Numbered from the stretch's first letter, positions 32,354-44,058 are shown. The stretch is DNA of 64,000 nt from Pictodentalium vernedei (GCA_031216915.1 CM062289.1:392610674-392674673), one strand, 5' to 3'. A program made the numbers and translations. Notes: generated by a model from the letters alone, not told the origin.

Positions 32354-32649
32354 ACAGCGAATAATAGCCCAACGAGATTGGGGAAAAATTGTAAAACAGC
32401 CAGCTACTGTATTTTTATACTACTCTACAAGAAAATATCTGACGTTTGTGAAATGATGCGCACTTCGATGATACTACTTTGCTTACATTTAGAACTTTTA
32501 ATTTTTATATGAAATTTCCATACCCTTTGCGTTAAATGTACTGACAACTCTAGAAAATTAAGAGGAGCTAACAACTGTCCTGTAAATCTAATCCAATCAC
32601 TAAAATTGTCGTCCATGATCATCAAATGCGTAGCAGCTTGACATGCTCA

Positions 32650-33130
32650 GGAGGTAGGATTATGGAAAAGGTACGTTGTAAAAACCCTACTTGAATGATT
32701 CTAGGGATTCCATTTCTTTCAGACTGGTTGGAAGAGAATTCCATAGTTTTGGCCCGACAACGGCAAATGCCCTATCGCCAAACAGAACATAATTTAGATG
32801 GGGGTTGAATCAGATTAAATTTATATGATGACCGAAGAGATATTTGTGTCTTGTGAGTGGTAAGCAAATAAGACAAGTAGGGCGGGGCAAATCCCTTGAA
32901 GCATTTAAAGAAAAACATTGAATTGAATTCTCCGCTGAACTGGAAGCCAATGGAGATTTAAAAAGACCGAAGAGTGTAATGGGGCAATAGTTTCTATACG
33001 GGACAATGACACGTGCCACACAAGTTTGGATGTGCTATAGCTTTACAAGAGTGGAGTTTCTAGAACCTACCAGAAGGGAGTTATAACAGTCAAGGCGACT
33101 GGTAACACATGCACTCTTTTATCCTGCAAC
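32650..33130 (-). pseudogene. CR1/Jockey-like LINE 3' part, decayed
   Basis: On the minus strand: TSRLDCYNSLL near 33100, VARVIVPYRNYCPIT (33015 down), a WLP-like segment broken by frameshift, then DRAFAVVGPKLWNSLPTSLK (about 32780-32720) and SLESFK. This ordered set is the familiar end of CR1/Jockey-type ORF2 proteins. At least two frameshifts. It may or may not belong to the family at 18.6-19.8 kb, as the parts do not overlap. Confidence 0.75.
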
Positions 33131-33315
33131 TACGGGGATCAACTTTGACCTTTCGATGACTAAAAGAAACAATGCCCATACCACACCAAAGGCTATACCA
33201 GTACTAAATTTGTTGTAATTGTTCTTCTCTTATGCAGCTTTGAGAGAAAACTACTTATCTATGTATTAGAAATTTTTGGTTTTATTATTAACACCTGCTT
33301 ACGAGTCTCTTTGGG

Positions 33316-33569
33316 TTAATTACTGGTTGAGTGCTGGAAGCCAATATTTGGCCTTTCTTTAAAGCGCAGGTACTGCAACTCAAAGGCTTCAAACTCCGTC
33401 GATGCCCTATACATATTTTCTTTGAATCTAAATTATTTGGTCTGTGTGAATTGTCCTTGTTACAGTTTAAGGGAGAGTTCCTATAGGCACTCTCCCTTAA
33501 ACTGTAACAAGGCAAAGCCTTGCGATCATATTTTGATGACGAAACCTAATTTAGCACCCCGCCAGTTAA
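33316..33569. mobile_element. TTAA hairpin MITE, family K, copy 2
   Basis: TTAA at 33316-33319 and 33566-33569. Ends TTACTGGTTGAGTGC and GCACCCCGCCAG are inverted with decay. The hairpin at 33455-33512 is a perfect-stem 58-mer, CCTTGTTACAGTTTAAGGGA and complement. Confidence 0.75.
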
Positions 33570-33706
33570 TGACTTTGTCGGTCCGCTTTTCGTCGTTATC
33601 ATTCTGGCCAAACATCGGAGGTGTTTTTTTCGAATAATTGCGAAGCTTTCTAATCGAATTGAATCAGTGAAATGATTCGAAGCCAAATTGAATCACGAAC
33701 GTTCGT

Positions 33707-33826
33707 CGTCCCCTAGGTTATAAGTTATGTTTCGGAGGCAAAAATTGAAAGGTGTAATAAAATTTGAATGACGATTTTTGCGAATAAGGCTATAGTCAGA
33801 TATTTTCGTTAGGTTAGCTAAGGATT
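33707..33826 (-). mobile_element. right-half fragment of a B-like MITE
   Basis: TAGGTTATAAGTTATGTTTC, ATTTTTGCGAATAAGGCTAT and TTTTCGTTAGGTTAGC follow the B pattern in reverse. The first half is missing. A similar fragment is at 38470-38664. Confidence 0.45.
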
Positions 33827-35345
33827 ACTTTGCTATTTATTGACTCCAGTTTTAATTTCCCAAGTTCTTCCCACTCATTCGTGTTTTTTCTCACACTCAT
33901 TATTGATAAAGACCTAAAATAATACATTAGACAAAAATGAATTTCTGTATGCCATTTCTCCGATAATGTGTCATTAAACAGTTTCGGAGTATTTATTTAT
34001 CTTTTATTGGGGGTGGGGGGGGGGGGGGGTGGGGTGATGCAATGTTTGAAATGTATATTTTTTTTTAAAATGAAGAAGTTTTTGTTACTGCAAACGCTAT
34101 TCCAGAACCACAATTAGTTATTAATTAATCGAGAATATCCCCTTTACCTAACGTAACGGCCAAAACCGGCCAGCGCCATTCTCAAAAATCGCCAATTAAT
34201 TTTCATTATTTTTTTTCATTTTTTGTCTCAAAAACATAGGTTATGACCCTTCGTTGGAACGAGCTCGTCGAGCTCGTTCCAACGAGGGGTCATAACCTAC
34301 GTTTTTGAGACAAAAAATGAAAAAAATTAGTTATTCAAGAATTATTTTTGCAAGTGTCGTCTGCTTTTCAGGTTCTAACTGAATTCAATGTCAACGGACA
34401 CTTTAAATATTAATTACAAGCACATGGGCTGAAAAAAACAATAGGAGCGATTTATCATTCTTCCTAACACGTACGGTTATTCTTTTCTTCGAAAAATCGT
34501 AAAGCAGTCTTCGGTGTCCTCACTTTTTAACTTTGGGTGTTAACCAGGATGTAAATACTAGGCGAATTGTAGTTTTCCCACCTTTTTTATCAAATGAAAT
34601 ACGGCGACCGATTTTCAGGCGCATACAATACGATATCCTTGACAAATAACATGGAAGTTTACTCGATCGGATCTTGGTATTTATTTCTTCAGTCGTTAAG
34701 AACCACTATTAGGAAAACGCCTTGCGTTTGGCCAACGATATGGTGCGATGCAATTCACTGATGGAAAGGGCTCTCTGAGCCCTTTCCAACAGTGCATTAC
34801 ATCAACCTACATCGTCGACCCAGTGAAAGGAAATCAAGAAATTAACTGCAGTATTCCATGATTTTCATCTTGGATATCGTACTGATAGGCTTGTGATTTT
34901 CTGTTGCTTAATAAATTCTGAAAAAATATCTATAGAATGTTACCTGGGCAAGTTAGAGTAACCTATTCTCGGGTCACTTTATTCTCTGGTTTCTACAGTT
35001 CTGGACTTACCCCTGGTATTTATGACGTTTTTAACATTACTGCATTTCTAGTACATACAAAAGGACGGCATAAGACTGCTTTCCTGTAAATTACTGTCGA
35101 TGTAGCCATCTTTAAATCCAAATGGGTAAAGTTTGCATGTAATCTCCGAACTAGTCTTTGTAGGGAGGAAAACATGTACCAAGAATCAGCAGCTATAAAC
35201 ATAAGTTTTCAATCTACGCTGATAATTATGCCCTGTAAGGACACTTAACATTGTGTCTGCGATTTTGTCTCATGACATTGCCTTTTTACCATTGTTGGAA
35301 CAAACTGGGTCAGTCTGTTCCAAAGAGAGGCCATCAGCGTTGTTA
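33827..35345 (+). repeat. duplicated block H, copy 1
   Basis: Collinear with 38665-40700. Shared anchors are AACTTTGGGTGTTAACCAGG, TATCCTTGACAAATAACATG, the hairpin GGAAAGGGCTC/GAGCCCTTTCC (34756-34794), TTGCTTAATAAATTCTGA and TGTTCCAAAGA. It contains a poly-G tract (about 34013-34030) and a B element not present in copy 2. Confidence 0.75.
34137..34377 (+). mobile_element. subfamily B MITE inside block H copy 1
   Basis: CCCCTTTACCTAACGTAACGG on the left, full core with CCTTCGTTGGAACGAGC and complement, right side stopping at TTTTCAGGTT. TTAA is not preserved at either end. The equivalent point in block copy 2 (about 38975-39000) lacks it. Confidence 0.7.
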
Positions 35346-35369
35346 TCGAAGACTAATAAAAAGAATAAT

Positions 35370-35830
35370 TCTTTTCCTTCCGCTGATTTATCGCGGTCCT
35401 CTAGCGAGGAGGCAAGCACCAATCCCATCCCCTGTCGGGTTATTCCCTCCTAATCTCCCAGCATTCAGTCAAAACCTGTTTCATAATTATCCCCATTGGC
35501 GCATTCTCTATCTCCCCAACTACAGTATTAACTCTTTCCCTCATGTCATTCCTCATCAACTTATCTATCATATTTTCAACCCATTTTCCATCAGTTTCGC
35601 AAGGAGTCTTGTTCTACTAGCCAAATATTTGGAGTATTCTAAAATTAAATGTTACTGGTAAGTTTTTAATTTAGAATACTCTTTATTCAACTTTCCCAAA
35701 TCTCTCCTTCAACTCCAGTGACTTGTGCCTCACTTTGAACAACACTGACCGCCCAAACGATCCATTCAGGTACTCCTCAAAAGAAGGCGAATCTTTTTTT
35801 ATTATATTTCTACAGCTTTTTCCTTTGTAA
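35370..35830 (-). pseudogene. LINE C-terminal fragment, minus strand
   Basis: 3' end CGCGATAAATCAGCGGAAGG (complement of 35380-35400), then towards 35830 the conserved region before the knuckle (GGTCAGTGTTGTTCAAAGTG on the minus strand). Same family as 14170-14800. Confidence 0.65.
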
Positions 35831-36333
35831 ATAAAAACCATACCCTACTCCCACGATCTCGAAAGTGTTATTCAACTCCCACGGCGATATCCTACTCCCA
35901 GTCATGACTGACTACTTTTACCATTGCAGTTGTTCCGCCTCGAAATCCAGCGATAACACCCAATCCACTTCGACAAATATTCTTCATGATATTCGAACTG
36001 ACAGCGAACAATAACTATGTACACATCCACACAAAGTTATAAGAAGTTGAACATGACTACTCATTCATGGTGATTGATTGAATTATTTCTTTAACATGTG
36101 TTAATTTGCTTCATAAGTTCTTTTCTCCCGTCACTTGAATTTCCATTTGAAAACGAGCGTCATTGCATTCCTTTCTGATGACGTCATATTATTAGTTCAT
36201 TCATTCATGTTTTTGTGTTCATGTGCCGATTTTTCTAACCGTTAAAACAAATTGAGCGACCTTGGGAAACTGCTCTTGGATGACGCAAGAGGGGTATTTT
36301 TGTTGCAGATATTATCAGAGAAATATAATAAAC
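35831..36333. other. no gene recognised
   Basis: Contains TGATGACGTCATATT near 36176-36190, a full CRE-type palindrome, in otherwise unassigned DNA. Confidence 0.4.
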
Positions 36334-36484
36334 ACAATAGTTCACTGCTTGGAGTAACGTGCGATGTTTATTCTCTCGTGGGATGCGGGGATTATTTTCA
36401 CTCGGCTAGCGCCTCGTGAACATAACCGTCCGCATCCCACTCGAGAATAAACACCGTACGTTCCTCCAAGCAGTGAACTATTGT
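36334..36484. repeat. long-stem hairpin N
   Basis: Left arm ACAATAGTTCACTGCTTGGA then TGTTTATTCTC and GGGATGCGG, with the complement on the right. Stem about 60 bp with scattered mismatches and a loop of roughly 30-40 nt (CTCGGCTAGCGCCTCG). No target duplication is seen. Confidence 0.75.
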
Positions 36485-36685
36485 CTATTTATATAACCCG
36501 TCTAAAATTCTCTTGGTCCTAACTCCAGCTCACCAGTGTCTATTGCAATCCTCGAGCACCCTCCACCTGATAAAGCTACTCCCTTGCTTCCGCCCCCTCC
36601 CCCACCTTCCAGATCTTCAGTCTCATTAGATTAAGACTAATTATTACACGCCTATTACTTTTCCTCCATTTCCACATTTACATAT

Positions 36686-37436
36686 AGAATATACCCATAG
36701 CAGCTTGGTGTACCAAATGTTCACCACGAGTGGTGAAGTGGTGTTAACCGCGAGCATTTGGCGCGCGGTTAACACCACTTCACCACGAGTGGAGAACATT
36801 TGGTACACCAAGCTACTTTGGTATATTTTATTTATACAATGACCGTCAGATTATCAAGAATTGTATCACTACTTTTAACGGCAGTTGTAGCTTTTTCTCA
36901 TATGGATATGGATGTCACTGGATGTCAAGAATCGCTATTATTTTTTCTCGGTTTTACTGAACAGCAGACGTACATACGTGCGAAGAATCTGTTTTTGTTT
37001 ACATGAGCATCGGTGGGCGGTATATCCGCTGTCAAATTTATCGCTGAAACGAAATGGAAAAAGAAACGGAGCCTTTTTCGTTTTAATCACATAATAACAT
37101 ACTATTTCGAGTTGTGGATGCTTTATTAACGTGAGACAATGCATGTTTGTTAATTTTGGGCATCTTATGAGATAAACCCATTTAAAAACGTAATAAATAA
37201 TTGTCGGTTTCATTTCACTCTTTGCGAGGCGACGTGCGGTAAATTTAGACAAGTTTGCATTCAGGTCGACGTCACCAAAGGTCAACTTGGATGTAGTTCT
37301 ACTCTAGGTGTAAAATTTAACTAATGAAATTCCATTGCTGGCGTGTTCGTCACGGTTGGTGTGTAAAACTAAAATTTACGTCATAGGATTTTCATATATA
37401 GTGCAATAGGTAATCATGGTATAAAAATCCATACAG
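36686..37436 (+). mobile_element. hairpin-headed element O, copy 1
   Basis: It begins with a 142-bp hairpin (36688-36829) whose arms include GCTTGGTGTACCAAATGTTC, CACCACGAGTGGTG and GTGGTGTTAACCGCG. About 600 bp of non-palindromic sequence follow, to TCATGGTATAAAAA. It matches 63036-63705 throughout, including AAATGGAAAAAGAAACGGAG. Copy 1 has a roughly 70-bp segment that copy 2 lacks. Each arm contains its own small palindrome, so the folded form would be branched. Confidence 0.75.
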
Positions 37437-37809
37437 AATACGTGTTCCATGCGGATTTCTGTTGACGGACTATATTTACACCTGACGTCCATCAAAAGAA
37501 CTAAACTCCGCCCATTTTCGCAATCGGCTATTTGAAACGTCGTATTCTGACCATGACCAATTCGGAAGCTGCCGTGACAGCCGATAAATCGAATGTCAAA
37601 GGGAAAATAGTTCGATTCAAATCCACCAAAATTAACGAAATTAAACTTATTCTGTAAATGGGGAGTGATTTGATAACAATCATGTTCTGACTTTGAAGCG
37701 AATATCTCTCAGATGACGCAGCTAATTTCATAAAAAGCATAAGCCGTTCGCCTAACGTTACAGACATATCCTGTCGGCATTTTTAACCAATCCACCATTC
37801 AGATCTTGT

Positions 37810-38260
37810 TTGTTTCAGTTTTCCCCAAGTGCTCACGCCACCGCTCTAATTTTGAACGAATTCGACTTTGTTATGACCTGGAACCAGTATAGCCCTAAAA
37901 TAGTCCATCGCCTATGATTTAGATTCAGTCGTCTAAAATTTTTCAGTTGGTCGGAAAAGCGAACCAAAGGTTCGCTTTTCCGACCAACTGAAATATTCCA
38001 GACGATTGAATCTACACGTACATTAAACATTCATTTTTCTGGGAATTAATGCAAGAAATATTGCTCATTCGAGAATTGATTTCACCTAAATTATAATGAC
38101 ATTACAGTACTGTTAGACATCACATTGAGTAAACTAAATACTCGTGAATGAAGACTCACCACGACTGTAGTTTTATGATTACGCCGTGTAGTTCCAGGAA
38201 TTATGTTACTATCTCGATGTTTTCAAAATGAATTAAACACTTATTGATTGGAATATCTAT
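37810..38260 (+). mobile_element. repeat family G, copy 2
   Basis: Hairpin 37922-38012 with a perfect inner stem (GTTGGTCGGAAAAGCGAACC and complement) and outer GATTCAGTCGTCT/AGACGATTGAATC. GAAGACTCACCACGACTGTA matches copy 1 in inverse orientation. Confidence 0.65.
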
Positions 38261-38469
38261 AACTGGGTCACGGAAATTTATCTGTATATTTTTATTAGTG
38301 AAGGAATATCACACTACATCAATGGTCGTCTGCGTGCCAACGCTACGAAATGTGGGTAAAGAAACAGCATATAACAGCGCCGAATTCCGAACAAAATTAA
38401 AATGGTGGCCCGAAAGCTTGAGTTTTCCCATCCGAAACAAGGCTGTCACTCATTTGTACCAAGCTCGTT

Positions 38470-38664
38470 TTGAATAACTAATATTTTTTTTATTTTTAAC
38501 TTTAAACATAGCTTATGATGCCTCCCTGGGACGAGCTCGATCCAATGAAGGGGTAAAAAAACTATGCTTTGGATGCAAAGGCTGTAACACAAATAATAAA
38601 ATTTGAATGAATTTGTGAATATTGTTGGGCGGATAAGATCGTAATGTTAGGTAAAGAGTTAGTT
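38470..38664 (-). mobile_element. decayed B-like MITE
   Basis: TTTGAATAACTAAT, AACATAGCTTATGATGCCTC, GGGACGAGCTCGATCC and TAATGTTAGGTAAAGAGTTA follow the B pattern. The core is shortened. Confidence 0.5.
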
Positions 38665-40700
38665 TGCTTATTAATGTGTTTCTCTTTGTAGGCCACCAAC
38701 TCCTAAAATTTGCTCCATTTTCTACCCCCACATGTCGTGTTTAGATTCATTCTCACACTTATTACTGTTAAAAACGTAATACAATACACCCGACAAAAAT
38801 TAGTTCTTTCTTCCATTTCTTCGATAATGTATCGCTGAACTATTTTAGTATACATATTTTTTTTGGGAGTGTGATATTCTAAATATTTTTGGTCATTTTT
38901 TTCTAAAAATGGAGTCAGTGTTCATTATTTCAAACGCAGTTCCAGAAAACCCATTACTTCTTCGTAACGTATCAATTACAAACGTCTCAGATTTCACCTA
39001 GGTATAAATGAATTCAGCGTCAACGAACGTTTAAATATTCATTACAAACACGCGCGCTGACAAAACCAATATTAGTAATTTATAATTCTTCTATGAACAC
39101 GTACGGTTATATTTTTTTCTGAGAAGAATCCGAAAGCAGTCTTCAGTCCTCAATTTTTAACTTTGGGTGTTAACCAGGATGTACACACTAGACGGATGAT
39201 CGTTTTGTTTCCCCACCCTTTGTCTCAATTGAAATATGACCACCCATTTTTCATTCGAACACAATACGATATCCTTGACAAATAACATGGAAGTTTAATC
39301 GATTGGCTCTTTGTATTCATTTCTTAAACTTTCAAGAACCACGATTTATTTTCTTATGACGATAAAACTTTGCCTTTAGTGATGAAAAGCTATAATGTAA
39401 GACGCTGATGGAAAGACACCTTAAGCCATCGATAAGGTGTGACGAAATACACTGTTGGAAAGGGCTCCCTGAGCCCTTTCCAACAGTGAATTACATCAAC
39501 CCATATCGTTGGCCTAATGAAAGGATATCAAGGATTAAAATGCAATATTTCAAGTTTTTCATCTCGGATATCGAACTGATAAGCTTGAAACCTATCAGCA
39601 GTATTCTGTATTTCTAATGCTTAATAAATTCTGAGAATATTATAAATAGAATGTTATCTAGGAAAGTTATAGGAACCTTTTCTCCGATCGCCTATTTTCT
39701 GATGTATACACACCTGGTCTCACTCCTTGTGTAAATTACCATTTTGTCCTTGCAGTGAAAAAAAGTCATTGCATGTGCAGTGCACATGAAATGTAAAAGG
39801 CTACTTTCCTATAACTTACTCTCGATGAAGCCAGTGGCGGCGCCAGAAATTTTTTCGTGGGGGGGGGGGGGGCAAGTAGGGGGGCAGACTCCCCATGAAG
39901 GGGGGCAAATACGTAAAGGATCATATCATTACTTTATTATGAGGTAGTCGAAACTTGGACACAAAGTCCGTAATATAATTTTTTGATTTGGTACGTCCTG
40001 TGGACGTACCAAACCAAAAAATGATATTACGGACTTTGGGTCCAAGTTTCGACTAAATGTAATGGTAATTAGCGCTCCTCCTTTCAAAAAATCCTGGATC
40101 CGCGTCTGGAGAGAGAGAAGGCAGAGATAGAGAGAGGGATAGAGAGAGGGAGGGAGGGAGAGATGGAGGGAGAGAGAGGGGAGAGAGAGAGATGGAGGGG
40201 GTAGAGAGAGAGAGAAGGGAGAGATGGAGGGGAATAGAGAGAGAGAGGAGAGATAGAGAGAGGGAGGGGCAGAGAGAGGGAGGGAGGGAGGGAGAGAGAG
40301 TGTGTGTGTTTGTGTGTTTGGATGGATGTGTGTGTGGTGGGTGGGGGGCAAGTGGGGGGCAAGTGGGGGGGGGGGGGCAGAGCGCACGTTTGGGGGCAAA
40401 TGCCCCCCGTGCCCCCCTGTAGCGCCGCCACTGGATGAAGCCAACTTTGGATCGGGTTGAGTAAATTTATACGGTTCTATTTAAGAAGGCAAACATGTAC
40501 TAAGAATCAACAGCTATAAACAACTTAAGCCAACAATCCAGTTCAATCTTTTTTGCTGACGAGTAAAAAAAATCCCAGCACTGTGTGTATAAGAACTCTC
40601 AAAGTTTTATCTCCATTTGTTTTTAAGACATAGCTTTGCATTCGCGGTGGGAGAAGCTGGCCGAGCCTGTTCCAAAGACAGACCATCAACTTTGTTGTGG
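38665..40700 (+). repeat. duplicated block H, copy 2
   Basis: Collinear with 33827-35345. Hairpin at 39450-39488 (CACTGTTGGAAAGGGCTC and complement, perfect stem). It carries a 602-bp hAT-like insertion near its right end that copy 1 lacks. Confidence 0.75.
39832..40433. mobile_element. non-autonomous hAT-like element 3 with empty paralogous site
   Basis: GATGAAGC flanks both ends (39824-39831 and 40434-40441). Terminal repeats CAGTGGCGGCGC and GCGCCGCCACTG are exact. Inside are a hairpin at about 39944-40055 (TAGTCGAAACTTGGAC and complement, TTGGTACGTCC at the apex), long GA-rich purine repeats (40105-40300) and G runs near both ends. The unoccupied site is at about 35096 (GTCGATGTAGCCATC). 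Confidence 0.9.
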
Positions 40701-41282
40701 AATACAAAGGATGCGATATCTTGCCAATTAGAAACGTACGTTATTTTCCATAGGTTGTGAACTGTATCAGGTAAACGGTTGAGTAATCTTCGTGAACGAC
40801 CAGGAAATAGATGTTACATTTTCCGTTAGCGATTATGTGAAAGCAGAACTTACAAAATGTTTTGCAGGTCAGAGGCAGAGTCGTCTGAGACGCAAATGTA
40901 TCAAGGCAGATTTTACTCTGTCAATTGTCATAGCTGGTAAACAAGAACATGACTGTTCTAAAGAGGGTCCTTATTGAGAGAGACAACATGCGTACTAAAC
41001 ATCAAGAGCTGTTGCGTTTGGGCTCCATAAGCATCTACCGATTGACTAATAACAAAACATGTAAGACGGTTGGCGAGTAACATTGCATCAACATTGCTGA
41101 ATGTTTTGATCAGCAACACCGATCTGAAAAAATGACTAGTTACAAGTGTTCGCGCTGTCCGAAATTTTTTTGTTGTCAAGTGGAATTTTTATTAGGTGCC
41201 AAATTATTTTTTCGGTGCCAAATGCAAGAAAAAATGGAATTTGATTGTAAATAAGAACAAATTGAACAAATTAACCATGTAT
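40701..41282. other. no gene recognised
   Basis: A 61-codon frame at 40792-40977 shows no domain I recognise. Otherwise unassigned. Confidence 0.4.
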
Positions 41283-41356
41283 CGTCCTTTGAGTGCCAAA
41301 GGTCGTCATCTGCAATGTTAAAGCATTGCACTTGGCGCCTTGATTCACTCAAAGCA
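41283..41356. repeat. decayed hairpin of the L type
   Basis: CGTCCTTTGAGTGCCAAAGG and CATCTGCAATGTT on the left, TTGATTCACTCAAAGCAC on the right. Same left end as the intact hairpin at 44358, with the right end decayed. Confidence 0.55.
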
Positions 41357-41388
41357 CAATTTTTAAAATTTACAATTCCCTGGCTCGT

Positions 41389-41639
41389 TTAAGCCTTTGA
41401 ACCAACGTAACGGCCAAAACCGACCAGCGCTATTCTAAAAAATCGCCAATTAATTTTCATTATATTTTCAATTTTTGTCTCAAAAACATAGGTTATGACC
41501 CCTCTTGGACGAGCTCGTCAAGCTCGTTCCAATGAGGGGGTCATAACCTATGTTTTTGAGACAAAAAATGAAAGAAATTAGTTCTTCAAGAATTTTGTTT
41601 GCAAGTGTCATCTACTTGTCATGTTAGGTAAAGTGTTAA
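41389..41639 (+). mobile_element. TTAA hairpin MITE, subfamily B
   Basis: TTAA at both ends, termini GCCTTTGAACC (decayed) and GTTAGGTAAAGTG. Core CGAGCTCGTCAAGCTCGTTC with one mismatch and CCAATGAGG on the right. Confidence 0.75.
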
Positions 41640-42239
41640 ATATTTTAGATGCAGAAAAAACCCGCCAACGATAAAAATATTGACAAAAAACTAAAATCAA
41701 TAAATAATTAAATAAATATATATAGTAAAATACCTTATCAACGCTTACAAAATTATTACATGTTATTATTTACTCACTGTTTATTCATTCCAAATGAACT
41801 AGTAGCAAATAATTTATTATCTACAAGAAGGCTTATCAAAAAAGTAATGTTTGAAATGTTTTCATAAGAATCAGATTAAAAGGAGAAATTGTTAATTCAG
41901 TCGACCTGTAAATAAGTGCTAGGCGTAAATTCTGTCTCGTCTGTGTCGTCAAGACAGCGATGTCAGAGAAAACGGCGCAGTGAAATAATAAACCACGAAG
42001 CCTTTGATACTTACCAAAAGTATATTTTTTTTGTGTCAAACGAATAGTTTTAGTGCATTTGGCACCCGACAGCGCGAATACTGCTAGTTACTGTGCCTGA
42101 CCATGGTTATAAATCTAGACATGTCGCTTATGATCAGAACCAAAAAGACACATAGTCAATGAAATACTGATCAGAACATGTAAGATCCTTTGTCAATGAA
42201 ATAAGTGCCCATAATGCAAAACGTCCTCGAATTTCATTA
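41640..42239. other. no gene recognised
   Basis: AT-rich with TAAATAAATATATATA near 41700-41720. Unassigned. Confidence 0.4.
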
Positions 42240-42480
42240 GTTAACTCATTCAAGCTCGGAAAATAAAAATCAATTGAATATCGTATATTGCTGGAATCTT
42301 ATAGCCAAGTATGTGTTTACAGTCAAGGGGCGCCTGTCTGTTCAGATAGACGGCACTTGAGTAGAAATATTTCTTCAGATTTTAAAAACTCTCTCTGTCT
42401 TCTATTATCCGAACCGTCTGTGCCAGAGCACCTGCTATGTTATATCACGTAGCTTTTGTTTGCTGAAGATCCAATGTGGG
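42240..42480. mobile_element. decayed family F element
   Basis: Starts TTAACTCATTCAAGCTCGG, carries a decayed hairpin (CAGTCAAGGGGCGCCTGTCT and complement-like GACGGCACTTGAGTAG, about 42317-42365) and the downstream CCGAACCGTC and CACCTGCTATGTTATATCAC seen in the copy at 3669. The right end is not clear. Confidence 0.5.
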
Positions 42481-42599
42481 AATTTGCATTTTGTAGCCGA
42501 CAGATATGAAGGTCTTTTGAAAATACCATTGAAAACGCCATATGGATTCGCCATATGAAATGTAAAAAAAATCAGCTTATCACTGACTGAGTAGTAAAA

Positions 42600-43625
42600 C
42601 TTTATGCTGAAACTTCAGGCTGGGCAGTTTTTCGGTTTTCTGGTTGGGTTCCAGTTTTTGAAGTAAACCGAAAAACCGAACTGCAAAGCCCAGGAAAAAC
42701 CGACCGAATGGTTTACTGTTTGTATATAAACTGGTCAAACAATCTCAATGCAGGGAACTGGACTAAAGAACACCATGAAATCTCTCCACTTAGGCTATCT
42801 GGCAAAAGGGCTAATACTTCGTGTTCTGATTGGCACATTTTCTCCCTTATTGACTCGTCCGGTGGATTGAATAGGCTTAGCCCGTAATCTTCTAGAACCC
42901 CTAAGTATGATCAAAGGGAAGTTAGGCTGAACGCAATTCAGACAAGGCTTTTGTGGTGAGTGATGTCATTCAAACTATTGCGGATTTTTCCCGACATAAG
43001 GACACTGATGTGTTATTTACTATCGGTTCTTAACACACAGAAAAACCGAACCGAAACATAGATTTTCTCCTGAAACCGAACCGAAAACGAATGTGAAAAA
43101 ACAAAACCTCCCAGCTCTATAATAGGATTTACTCTTACATGCTGTTGACCTTTTGACGGCTGAACAAAATTTAATGTTTATAAGAATATTGTACTTATTA
43201 AAGCAAATTTACTAGCCATAAAGCTTTACCTACCAAAAGTAGTATTAAAACAAAACATGTACATTTTATTGAGCAATTCTTGAAAGGCGTGGCCCCCACT
43301 TTTTTTGGAGCTTCCGCCGCCTCTGGTCTTTATTCATTTGGTTCTCTGATTTATGTTTTTTTCTGGTTGCTAGGCTTAGCAACTGATACCTTAGAACCAC
43401 TGAGAGTGATCAAGAGAAGTTAGACTGAATCCAATACAGACGGGGGTTTTGTGTTGAGTAGTGTTGAACAAACTATTCCTGATATTTTCCAATTTAAGGA
43501 CGCTAAAGTGTTATTTATATCTGTTCTTAACACACAGAAAAACCGAACCGAAACCGATTTTTTTCCTTAAACGACGCCGAATCTTGGGAGCCGAATCTTA
43601 AAAATCAAAACTTCACAGCTCCACT
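42600..43625. repeat. local duplication with AAACCGAACCGAAAC motifs
   Basis: About 42880-43125 and 43385-43625 are diverged direct copies sharing GATCAARGGRAAGTTAG, TTAACACACAGAAAAACCGA and ACTTCACAGCTC-like ends. AACCGAA motifs also occur at 42640-42710. About 43252-43322 between them ends GCTTCCGCCGCCTCTG, like an hAT terminus. Confidence 0.5.
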
Positions 43626-44058
43626 GGAAATATAAAGGAAACAAGAGCAAAGCCAACCTTCTCGAATAACTGTTTATTGTTAAGGTCGCGTCCATTTCGT
43701 CCCACATGATCATACTTTTTCTGCAGTTGGTGTATTTACAATTTTACAGCAATTCCATAGCTTCAAAGTGGTTGAACCAGTGTTGAAGCTGGATAAAATT
43801 CATGGCTACGTGGCAAATTGACGCGAAGAAGCAGACACACCAATCATCATCAGTGTTAACGCTGGCCCGAATTGTTTTTGGTGCAAATGGAATTTTTGTT
43901 CGGTGCCAGATTATTTTTTTATTTCGTCCCGAATGAGAGGTCCAGAAAACTCTTCATTTGGTTAGAGGTAATGGCTCTCTGACATATATGAGCATAACAT
44001 CGCATCTTTCTTGGAACATATAGACTTATAGACTTATATAAACAAGTTTGAAAAGTTC

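Larger units (their letters stand above)
30705..32640 (+). mobile_element. repeat family C, copy 5, with nested insertions
   Basis: Segments in order: CCATCCCTGACTTATCTC, the family hairpin at about 30866-30900 (ACAGACAGCTCTCGGAGCTG core, CGAGCTGTCTG complement), GTTTAGCGAATACG, AACGGAAAGGATAGTG (31630), CATCAAATGATGGTGAAAGC, then ACAGCGAATAATAG (32354) to AATTGTCGTCCATGATC. It is interrupted by 31050-31621 and 31754-32353. No conserved reading frame stands out across copies. Confidence 0.7.

Noticed and set aside
39929-40444. 171-codon minus-strand frame, proline/serine rich
   Set aside because: It lies wholly within the hAT-like element and its GA-rich tract; low-complexity translation.
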